Source: Planctomycetota bacterium | GTDB lineage: Bacteria; Planctomycetota; Planctomycetia; Pirellulales; Pirellulaceae | DNA: 24,171 nt | Assembly (NCBI GenBank): GCA_029259935.1 | Contig: JAJDEH010000257.1 | Span: forward strand, 1-24,171 | Direction: 5' to 3' | Shown: piece by piece, positions 1 to 6,170 of the stretch | How the letters are laid out: each line of letters starts with the position of its first letter | Numbering within the stretch: position 1 is the stretch's first letter | Position numbers and translations under genes: made by a program | Notes under the pieces: model-generated | Seen by the model: only the letters and a program-made list of their open reading frames with translations | Databases searched by the model: none | What the model was told of the DNA's origin: nothing

Positions 1-180
1 GGGCGCGGCGGTGATTTCGATCGTCGTCGTCACCACCAGATCCTTGCCGTCCTGTTTGAATCGAAGCTTCGGTTTTTTGCCGACCGTGGGTGGCTTGGCG
101 AGCGGAGACTCGGCCCCCGCGTCGCTACAAACCAACAGCGCCGCCACAACAAGACCCACCATTAGAATTCGGAACCACAT
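1..180 (-). CDS. N terminus of a secreted protein (partial, runs off the window)
   Basis: Reading the minus strand from the ATG at 180-178 gives 60 codons without a stop, and the frame continues past base 1. The N terminus is a typical signal peptide: MWFR, then a hydrophobic core of about 14 residues (ILMVGLVVAALLVC), then SDAGA-ES, a good signal peptidase I site. The mature part begins with a basic, proline-rich stretch (PLAKPPTVGKKPKLRF) followed by a strand-like segment (DLVVTTTIEITAAP). The Cys at residue 18 does not sit in a proper lipobox, so a lipoprotein is unlikely. A promoter with a perfect TATAAT lies just upstream. The product cannot be named from this fragment. The reading frame and export signal are well supported. 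Confidence 0.72.
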   Translation of the reverse strand, partial: MWFRILMVGLVVAALLVCSDAGAESPLAKPPTVGKKPKLRFKQDGKDLVVTTTIEITAAP

Positions 181-221
181 ACCGGCACCTCGTGGAACAG
201 AGTAAAAAACCCCGTGTGACG

Positions 222-250
222 ATTATATCAATTGCCACAAGCCATGGCGA
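222..250 (-). promoter_or_regulatory. sigma70-like promoter for the secreted protein gene
   Basis: On the minus strand a perfect -10 box TATAAT (227-222) is preceded by a 17-base spacer and a weaker -35 box TCGCCA (250-245; 4 of 6 matches to TTGACA). Transcription would start near 215 and give a leader of about 35 bases before the ATG at 180. The site lies in the 150-base gap between divergent genes. Confidence 0.5.
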
Positions 251-330
251 TTCTCGCAACGCGGGATTATGATGGAAGGTGAAGCTGGCATGTTGGTTTC
301 CGGCTTTCTTTTCTCCAAAGCACGCTCGTC

Positions 331-1347
331 ATGGAATCGGTTTTGGCCGAACAAATCGCTGAGCCGACGCATGCGACGGAACCGGTCGTCGCCGTGATCG
401 TTCCCTGTTATGGGGTCCGCGATCACATACGAGCCGTGTTGGATGGCATCGGCCCCGAGGTTTCCCGAATCTACTGCGTCGAGGATGCCTGTCCGGAGAG
501 CAGCGGCGAGATCATCGAGCAAGCGGCCGCCAAGGACGAACGGATCGTGCTGCTGCGGCACCAGGAGAATAAGGGCGTCGGCGGCGCGGTGGTGACCGGC
601 TATCGACGCGCCATTGAGGATGGCGCGGAAGTCGTCGTGAAGCTGGATGGCGACGGCCAGATGGATGCCGGCAAGATTCGGCTGCTGATCGAACCGATCG
701 CGGCGGGCGAGGCCGATTACGTGAAAGGCAATCGATTCTTTCGCATCGAAGGACTGCGTTCCATGCCGGCCCTCAGGATCGTGGGCAATGCGGGCTTGTC
801 GTTCCTCACCAAACTATCGACCGGTTATTGGAATTTGTTCGATCCGACCAACGGATTTACCGCGATTCATGCCAACGTCGTGCGAGCCTTGCCGTTGAGC
901 AAGCTGAGCGAGCGGTACTTCTTCGAATCAGACATCTTGTTTCGCTTGAATATCGTGCGAGCCGTGATTGTGGACGTGCCGATGGATGCTCGTTATGGCG
1001 ACGAGAAAAGCAACCTGCGGCCGTTGAACGTGATGGGTGGCTTCGCCTGGGGACACGTTCGCAACTTTGGAAAGCGGTTGTTTTACAATTACTTTCTGCG
1101 CAACTTCAACATGGCGTCGCTGCACTTGGTACTGGGCGTCATCCTGTTGTTGTTTGGAACCTGCTTCGGCGTGGCTCAATGGATGCACAGCTTCGCGACG
1201 CAAGAAGCCGCTTCCTCGGGGACGGTCATGCTGGCCGCGCTGCCGGTGATCTTGGGAGTTCTGTTTCTGTTGAACTTTATCTCGTTTGATATGTCCAACA
1301 TCCCTCGCGATCCGATCCACCGTCGCATTCGCGCTGAAGACTTCTAA
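331..1347 (+). CDS. Family 2 glycosyltransferase, polyprenyl-phosphate sugar transferase (DPM1/GtrB-like)
   Basis: The 338-residue protein should transfer a sugar from a nucleotide-sugar to a polyprenyl phosphate at the inner membrane. The GT-A fold start is visible as VAVIVPCYG (residues 20-28), followed by NKGVGGAV (80-87), the metal-binding DGDGQ (106-110), and KGNRFF (132-137), which is typical of the DPM1/GtrB branch. Two hydrophobic helices at about 262-284 and 298-320 form a C-terminal membrane anchor, as in GtrB-like enzymes. No strong Shine-Dalgarno sequence precedes the ATG. The next gene on the same strand begins 73 bases later, so the two may be co-transcribed. A manC gene lies 2.4 kb away on the other strand and would make GDP-mannose, a plausible donor, but the true substrate cannot be read from the sequence. 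Confidence 0.9.
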   Translation: MESVLAEQIAEPTHATEPVVAVIVPCYGVRDHIRAVLDGIGPEVSRIYCVEDACPESSGEIIEQAAAKDERIVLLRHQENKGVGGAVVTGYRRAIEDGAEVVVKLDGDGQMDAGKIRLLIEPIAAGEADYVKGNRFFRIEGLRSMPALRIVGNAGLSFLTKLSTGYWNLFDPTNGFTAIHANVVRALPLSKLSERYFFESDILFRLNIVRAVIVDVPMDARYGDEKSNLRPLNVMGGFAWGHVRNFGKRLFYNYFLRNFNMASLHLVLGVILLLFGTCFGVAQWMHSFATQEAASSGTVMLAALPVILGVLFLLNFISFDMSNIPRDPIHRRIRAEDF

Positions 1348-1420
1348 CGAGGCAGGGCCTTGAGCCAATTACGAGCTACCGCTCGAACGTTATAACCCGC
1401 TCCCAGAATAATTGTTGCCG

Positions 1421-2194
1421 ATGAGCACCCCATTTTCGTGTCGCGGCTTTGTGCTTTCCGGAGGAAGAACGGGGACCTTGTGGCTGGTGCATGCCTTGTC
1501 CGAGCAGTTCGCGGACGTCGAGTTCGAGCACGAACCCTATCCGGCCCGCCGCGAACTGCTGCTGGGCAACATGCGAAATTACTGGGGCGTTGGCGAGCGG
1601 CTAGTACGGCGACAGTTTCTAGCGAACCGGCGACGGCGCTGGGATCGCCTGGCCAATGGCCAAGGCCATGTGGAAGTTAATTCAATGCTCTGCGCGAACA
1701 TCGACCTGTTGGGCGAGCTCGGCATTCCCCTACGCGTGGTCCACCAAGTGCGCGATCCACGCACTTGGACAGCCTCGATGGTGCGGTTTAAGGCCGCCGG
1801 TTTTCGGCGACACTTGATTGATCACGTTCCGTTCGCGATTCCCTATCCCGTGCCCCGGCCGGCCGGTTGGCGAAGCCTTAGCCTAGTCGAAAAGACTCTG
1901 TGGCGCTGGCGTTATTGCAACGAGCAGATCTTGCGGATAAGGCCGCTGTGCGAACGATACGCGTTGATTCGCTATGAAGACATGTTTTCCACGGACGCCG
2001 AAGTCCGCGAGCAAGCCATGCGACTAACTCTCGAAACATTGGGTCTGCCTGCCGAAGATCTCGGCTGGCTGAACGTCGAAACGCGGATCAATCCGGCACC
2101 GACGTCCGAGAAAAATCAGGGTCTACCCGATGATGAATTGACGTCGTCGATCTGTGGCGAGTTGCTCGGGCAAATGGGGTATGAAAGTCGTTGA
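1421..2194 (+). CDS. Sulfotransferase family protein
   Basis: The 257-residue protein has three marks of PAPS-dependent sulfotransferases. These are an N-terminal P-loop-like 5'-phosphosulfate motif, FVLSGGRTGT; a central RDPRTW segment after a hydrophobic strand (LRVVHQVRDPR), matching the 3'-phosphate-binding region; and LIRYEDMF in the C-terminal third. The expected role is moving sulfate from PAPS to a hydroxyl on a carbohydrate, lipid or protein. A TTG at 1412 is in frame and would add three residues; the ATG at 1421 is preferred because the family motif begins shortly after it. There is no clear Shine-Dalgarno sequence. The gene follows a membrane glycosyltransferase, so sulfation of a surface glycan is a reasonable guess. 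It ends in TGA inside a small hairpin. Confidence 0.8.
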   Translation: MSTPFSCRGFVLSGGRTGTLWLVHALSEQFADVEFEHEPYPARRELLLGNMRNYWGVGERLVRRQFLANRRRRWDRLANGQGHVEVNSMLCANIDLLGELGIPLRVVHQVRDPRTWTASMVRFKAAGFRRHLIDHVPFAIPYPVPRPAGWRSLSLVEKTLWRWRYCNEQILRIRPLCERYALIRYEDMFSTDAEVREQAMRLTLETLGLPAEDLGWLNVETRINPAPTSEKNQGLPDDELTSSICGELLGQMGYESR

Positions 2195-2239
2195 TTGCTC
2201 CGCAATCAAAACGGATTCGTTCGGTTCGCGGAGCGAACC
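2191..2239. other. Two tight hairpins between convergent genes (possible two-way terminator)
   Basis: The 49-base gap between the sulfotransferase and ruvX stops is almost filled by two hairpins. The first is TTGATTGC-TCC-GCAATCAA (2191-2209), an 8-bp stem that includes the sulfotransferase TGA. The second is GGTTCGC-GGA-GCGAACC (2223-2239), a 7-bp stem. Neither has a clear T-run behind it in either direction, so a classical intrinsic terminator is not proven. The position between converging transcripts suggests a transcript-end role. Confidence 0.4.
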
Positions 2240-2243
2240 ACGA

Positions 2244-2711
2244 CTAACCGTCCAGTGCTTCGGGAGCGTCCTCACCCGCCGTCGCCGATTCAAGAAACGC
2301 CGCGAGCATGATTTGGGCGGCCAGCATGTCGAGACGTGCCTTGCGTTTCTTCTTGGTCAGCTTGGCGTCGCCCAACAGTTGTTCCGCTTGGACCGTCGTA
2401 AAACGCTCGTCGTAAAAGCGGACCGGCAGCGAAGTGACTTCCGCCAGCCACTTGCCGTACTCGCGCGACTCCAGCGATTTCTGGCTCTCCAGCCCGTCGG
2501 TGTGAACCGGCAAGCCGACCACGATGCCGACGACACGTTCTTCTTCCACGAATTGGCGAAACCACTGCGCGTCTTGGCCCAGGTCGCAGCGGGTGTAGTT
2601 TTCATAGGGGCTGGCGATCCGCTGCCCGGGATCGGTCAACGCCACGCCGACGCGAACCGTGCCGTAGTCGATGCCGGCCAAGCGCCCTTCATTCGGAAAC
2701 GGGTCGCTCAT
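2244..2711 (-). CDS. ruvX: Putative pre-16S rRNA nuclease / Holliday junction resolvase YqgF
   Basis: The 155-residue protein is a standard-length RuvX/YqgF enzyme with an RNase H-like fold. Visible motifs are GIDYGTVRVGVA (residues 13-24, first catalytic Asp at 15), VVGLPVHTDG (64-73), DERFTT (101-106), and RLDMLAAQIML near the C terminus (Asp128), giving the usual acidic active site. The family is implicated in maturation of the 16S rRNA 5' end, and an older assignment was Holliday junction resolution. Its ATG overlaps the TGA of the upstream lipase-like gene (ATGA, 2711-2708), so translation is probably coupled. It is the last gene of the manC operon. Confidence 0.93.
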   Translation of the reverse strand: MSDPFPNEGRLAGIDYGTVRVGVALTDPGQRIASPYENYTRCDLGQDAQWFRQFVEEERVVGIVVGLPVHTDGLESQKSLESREYGKWLAEVTSLPVRFYDERFTTVQAEQLLGDAKLTKKKRKARLDMLAAQIMLAAFLESATAGEDAPEALDG

Positions 2712-3757
2712 CGGGTCGTCGAAGCGGCTGGTACTCGCTCGGCGACGATGGGCTGCCGTTCTCTTTCCGAGATGAAATAGCCGTTGCGAAAGAACTGCAA
2801 CGTGTACTCTTGAACTTTCTTGTTATTCATGATGAAGGTGTGCGCCACGGGCAGCAGGGCGAAGTCGCGAGCGCCCACCAGCCGCGTCTCTTCGACCGAC
2901 ACCACCAAGTCGTCGTCGCCAGAGAGCAACGGATTGTTGCCCTTTCCCGCTCCCTTGCCACCGGCAATGACGCCAAACTCCGAGGTGGGCGTTGCCAGAC
3001 GAGGTTTCAATTCGTCCCAGCCGGAAGCGAGCTGCATGCCGCTTTTCCCGCAGACCCCTTTGAACACAAAATTGCGCCCGAATTTCACGGCCATTTCCGA
3101 GCCGTTGTTGGGCGGACCGATCATCACGATGCGGCGAATTCTAGGATCGGGCCGCAAGCCGCGTTCCTCGTCGGTCTGGTCCGCCAAGTAATGACGAATC
3201 ACCAAGTTCCCGAGACTGTGCGCAACGAAGTTGATCTCTTCAACATCGTCGCCAAGCTGGCCGATGATCTTCGCTAGGGCTTGGGCGTGGGCGCCGATCT
3301 CGTTGCGCGAACTGGCATAGGTAACGGGCAACACGGTGTAGTCACCGTTTTCGCGCAGGTAGCGGCTAAGTGAATTGAGCGACGAGCGGGAACGCATCAG
3401 TCCGTGCAGGGCAATCACGACCTTGCCCGACATGGGCGGCAGTTCTTGATCTCGGCGGATCTGGTTTAGCTTTTTTCGACACTGATCGAAACCGCCCCAG
3501 GCGTGCCGCACGTTCTTGCCATTGAGCAAACGACAATGTCCGGTCAGGGCATTTCGTTGGATCCGCCAGTCGTGAAACACCAGTTCGTCGGTCCACCACT
3601 GCTTGCCACCCCCCGTCAGCAACTTCCAATTGAGGTTGCCCTTGGAGGCAGCGGGCGTCGGCGATTCTTCACTGGCATTCACGGTCGCAACCCAGGGAAC
3701 GAACAAGAGGAACAGGGTAATGAACCACGTCGCAATCGTCAGGAAACATCTAGACAT
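2708..3757 (-). CDS. Secreted lipase-like alpha/beta hydrolase
   Basis: The 349-residue protein begins with a signal peptide (hydrophobic residues about 5-24, cleavage probably near VNASEE at 27-31), so it should act outside the cytoplasm. The alpha/beta-hydrolase core starts at KVVIALHGL (112-120). The nucleophile elbow is FVAHSLGNL with Ser181, and likely partners are an Asp in the DDDLVVS region (281-287) and His306 in VAHTFIM. PPNNGSEMA (215-223) resembles the lid-side NNGS segment of triacylglycerol lipases and lipase-type esterases. The start codon lies 12 bases after the manC stop, with AGGTGA as Shine-Dalgarno sequence, and the end overlaps ruvX by 4 bases. The substrate is unknown; a lipid or ester is likely. 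Confidence 0.82.
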   Translation of the reverse strand: MSRCFLTIATWFITLFLLFVPWVATVNASEESPTPAASKGNLNWKLLTGGGKQWWTDELVFHDWRIQRNALTGHCRLLNGKNVRHAWGGFDQCRKKLNQIRRDQELPPMSGKVVIALHGLMRSRSSLNSLSRYLRENGDYTVLPVTYASSRNEIGAHAQALAKIIGQLGDDVEEINFVAHSLGNLVIRHYLADQTDEERGLRPDPRIRRIVMIGPPNNGSEMAVKFGRNFVFKGVCGKSGMQLASGWDELKPRLATPTSEFGVIAGGKGAGKGNNPLLSGDDDLVVSVEETRLVGARDFALLPVAHTFIMNNKKVQEYTLQFFRNGYFISERERQPIVAERVPAASTTR

Positions 3758-3769
3758 CGGTATTCACCT

Positions 3770-4852
3770 TTACAAGTATTCCGTCCAGTCACGTTCTTTC
3801 AAGAGTTCGACGACTTTTCGAATCGATTCTTCATCTTTTTTGTTGGCCACCAAAGTGGCATCGGGCGTATGAACCACGATACAATCCTCGAGTCCGACGG
3901 TGACCACAAGATGTTTGTCGACCGACCTCACGAGAGTTCCCGTGGTGTGGACACCCAGGTGGCGGCCGATGATGGTGTTGCCGTGTTCGTCGCTGCCGCG
4001 CAGCCGCGCCAGCGCCGGCCAACTGCCGACATCGTCCCACTCGAAGGGCGCTTCCACCATCACGACATCGTCGTATCGCTCCATCACCGCATAGTCGATC
4101 GACTTGCCCACAATGGCCGAAAATTCTCGGTCGAGCACCTCGGCGTAATCTTCTCCGCCGGCGGCCTCGCCGATCTTCGCCAGATGCGCGTACATTTCGG
4201 GTTCGAAATCGGCCAGCGCTTTGAGGATGGCCGCCGCTTTCCAGACAAAGATGCCGGAGTTCCAATAGAAGCGGCCGGTCTCCAAATATTCTTCCGCCAC
4301 CTCGGTCGATGGCTTTTCGCGAAAGCGGCTGACCCTGAACGTCGGCGGCTGGTCGCCGCGCGTCGGCTCGGAATCGCCGCGCTCGATATAGCCGAACGAC
4401 TCGGCGGGGTAAGTTGGACGAATTCCAAAGGTGACGATTCTGGACGGGTTATCCTCGACAAGCTGCGCGGCATAGGAAATCGCTTCGCGAAACCTTTCCG
4501 CCGGCTGAATCACATGATCGGCCGGCATGACGGCCATCGTGGCGTTCTCATCCGCGCGGCGGACCAGCATTGCCGACAGGCCGATACAGGGTGCCGTATC
4601 GCGTTTGCATGGTTCGCCAACGACCGATGCGGGCGGCAAATCGGGCAGTTGTTCGCATATCGGGCCAACCAATCTTTGATTGGTGATGACCAAGACCCGT
4701 TCCGACGTGACCAGTTCCCCAAGCCGATCCACCGTGGCTTGGATCATGGTCCGCCCGCCAACAAGGTCCAACAGTTGCTTGGGCTGGTCCGCGCGGCTCG
4801 CTGGCCAAAACCGCGTTCCAGATCCGCCCGCCATAATTACCGAATGGAGCAT
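3770..4852 (-). CDS. manC: Mannose-1-phosphate guanylyltransferase
   Basis: The 360-residue enzyme makes GDP-mannose from mannose-1-phosphate and GTP. The nucleotidyltransferase signature is at the N terminus: IMAGGSGTRFWPASR (6-20) and PKQLL (24-28). It is followed by EPCKRDTAPCIG, MPADHVI (109-115, with the metal-binding Asp), FREKPS, YWNSGIFVWK and WDDVGSW, all typical of bacterial GMPs. The length fits the single-domain form without the C-terminal isomerase (cupin) domain of bifunctional ManC/AlgA proteins. A GAGGT sequence lies upstream of the ATG. This is the first clear gene of a minus-strand operon with the lipase-like gene (12-base gap) and ruvX. GDP-mannose could supply the family 2 glycosyltransferase nearby. 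Confidence 0.93.
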   Translation of the reverse strand: MLHSVIMAGGSGTRFWPASRADQPKQLLDLVGGRTMIQATVDRLGELVTSERVLVITNQRLVGPICEQLPDLPPASVVGEPCKRDTAPCIGLSAMLVRRADENATMAVMPADHVIQPAERFREAISYAAQLVEDNPSRIVTFGIRPTYPAESFGYIERGDSEPTRGDQPPTFRVSRFREKPSTEVAEEYLETGRFYWNSGIFVWKAAAILKALADFEPEMYAHLAKIGEAAGGEDYAEVLDREFSAIVGKSIDYAVMERYDDVVMVEAPFEWDDVGSWPALARLRGSDEHGNTIIGRHLGVHTTGTLVRSVDKHLVVTVGLEDCIVVHTPDATLVANKKDEESIRKVVELLKERDWTEYL

Positions 4853-4942
4853 ACGCGTTTCTTTACCTCGGTATTCTTGGTTGCAACGGCCCTCATTCGA
4901 TGCCTACATGGTTTCGATGAGTACTGACGGCCGCCAACGCTT

Positions 4943-5059
4943 TCAAAACAACCAGCCCTCGACGAATGCATACGCCAGCCAACACAGCAGCGGAAATCCT
5001 AGAAATATCAATCCGTAGGTGAAGATCGTGGTCCAAGTTCGTCGAGGCCAACGTGCCAT
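4943..5059 (-). CDS. Possible 38-residue single-helix membrane microprotein
   Basis: From the ATG at 5059-5057 the minus strand encodes 38 residues ending in TGA. The product starts with a basic, Trp-rich head (MARWPRRTWT), followed by one strongly hydrophobic helix (TYGLIFLGFPLLCWLAYAFV) and EGWLF. The positive-inside head plus a single helix is the pattern of a real small membrane protein. The gene lies 90 bases upstream of manC on the same strand and could share its transcript. No good Shine-Dalgarno sequence is visible and no family was recognised, so the call rests on composition only. Confidence 0.4.
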   Translation of the reverse strand: MARWPRRTWTTIFTYGLIFLGFPLLCWLAYAFVEGWLF

Positions 5060-5314
5060 GGCGTGAACAACGTGTCGATTTAGAACGTGTCGATGTAGTT
5101 TGGGTCTGCAATCTTTCGGGCTATTATGCCGAATGCTTGCGTTCGAGGAAATCGCAACTCGCCCCCTGTGGTGGCACCGAATTGCGCCGCATGGCCGGTG
5201 TCACCCGGAATCCCCGCTAATTGACATGAAGGCACTGCTAGCCGGAGCCGATCTCTTTCGTTTTCCCATTTAGAATTTTGCTCGGCACGCCAGGATGCCC
5301 TGTCGGCAGGGTGC
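5060..5314. other. Gene-free stretch
   Basis: No convincing gene is seen here. A 94-codon minus-strand frame crosses it, but its translation is rich in Arg, Trp and His without hydrophobic or domain pattern, and it starts inside the SOD terminator. A short direct repeat, AACGTGTCGAT, occurs twice around 5070-5094. Confidence 0.4.
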
Positions 5315-5355
5315 GCAAAAAAGCGAGGCCGGCAGCCATGCCGCCAGCCTCGCTT
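5315..5355 (-). terminator. Rho-independent terminator of the SOD gene
   Basis: Read on the minus strand, about 27 bases after the SOD stop, AAGCGAGGC pairs with GCCTCGCTT (9 bp). The stem is extended inward by a TGCCG/CGGCA pairing with a small bulge, and a run of six T follows. It is a textbook intrinsic terminator pointing away from the SOD gene. Confidence 0.85.
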
Positions 5356-5381
5356 GGTGTGCAAAGCGCGATCGCAGCCGC

Positions 5382-6005
5382 TTACTTGGCCGACGCGAAG
5401 CGATCGGCGACGGCGTTCCAGTTGATGACATCAAAGAACGCCGAAATATAATCCGGACGACGATTTTGATAGTTCAAATAATAGGCATGCTCCCAAACGT
5501 CCAGGCCCAAAATCGGCACGCCCGAAATGCCCGCCACGGCGTCGCCCATCAGCGGGCTATCCTGGTTGGCGGTGGAGCCAACTTGCAGCTTGCCGTCCCG
5601 CACGTAGAGCCAAGCCCAGCCGCTGCCAAATCGGGTCGCGCCCGCGGCGCTGAACGCGTCTTTGAAGGCAGCAAACCCACCCAGGTCGGAATCGATCGCG
5701 GCCGCTAAATCGCCGGAAGGCTGGCCTCCAGCGCCGGGACCCATGACGGTCCAAAACAGCGAGTGATTCGCGTGTCCGCCGCCATTGTTGCGAACCGCTC
5801 CGCGTTTGGCGTCGGGAACCGCGCTCAGATCGGAAATCAAATCCTCGATCGATTTGCTTTCCAAGCCGCTGCCGGCAATCGCGTCATTGACCTTGGTAAT
5901 GTAGGCCTGATGATGCTTGGAGTGGTGGATCTCCATCGTGCGAGCGTCGATATGGGGCTCAAGAGCATCGTAAGCGTACGGCAACTCGGGGAGGCTATAA
6001 CTCAT
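5382..6005 (-). CDS. sodA: Superoxide dismutase, Mn type
   Basis: The 207-residue enzyme converts superoxide to hydrogen peroxide and oxygen. It aligns end to end with Fe/Mn SODs: [18 protein letters not shown] at the start, [10 protein letters not shown] (ligand His27), [11 protein letters not shown] (His81), and [16 protein letters not shown] (Asp169 and His173). The GGGHANH form and Gln148 in [10 protein letters not shown] are the features that separate Mn-type from Fe-type enzymes, so Mn is the likely metal, though some family members accept both. There is no signal peptide, so it acts in the cytoplasm. A GAGAGGA Shine-Dalgarno sequence lies a few bases before the ATG. It has its own promoter and terminator, so it is monocistronic. 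Confidence 0.95.
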   Translation of the reverse strand: MSYSLPELPYAYDALEPHIDARTMEIHHSKHHQAYITKVNDAIAGSGLESKSIEDLISDLSAVPDAKRGAVRNNGGGHANHSLFWTVMGPGAGGQPSGDLAAAIDSDLGGFAAFKDAFSAAGATRFGSGWAWLYVRDGKLQVGSTANQDSPLMGDAVAGISGVPILGLDVWEHAYYLNYQNRRPDYISAFFDVINWNAVADRFASAK

Positions 6006-6090
6006 TTTTGTTTCCTCTCTCGCGCTAGTGCTGAAACTTGGATTTAACTTTGAAGGTGCGGTGTCTCTTTGGTCTCATGAGGGACCGCGC

Positions 6091-6119
6091 AGCATACCGC
6101 AAAGAACCAACACTGACAA
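6091..6119 (-). promoter_or_regulatory. sigma70-like promoter of the SOD gene
   Basis: On the minus strand TTGTCA (6119-6114), a 17-base spacer and TATGCT (6096-6091) form a good sigma70-type promoter. Transcription would begin near 6084, giving an 80-base leader before the SOD ATG at 6005. Confidence 0.6.
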
Positions 6120-6170
6120 TTGGGCCGCGAGAGCGAGACGTTTGGACCGTGGTCAGCCATCGGCTGCCGT

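Noticed and set aside
2154..2780. A 208-codon plus-strand frame over ruvX
   Set aside because: It is antisense to ruvX, whose catalytic motifs are intact on the minus strand.
3503..4927. A 474-codon open frame on the plus strand
   Set aside because: It is antisense to manC and the lipase-like gene, which have clear domain motifs. The translation is rich in Arg and His with no domain; it comes from GC-biased codons of the real genes.
5080..5364. A 94-codon minus-strand frame
   Set aside because: It begins inside the SOD terminator and its translation shows no structure or family.
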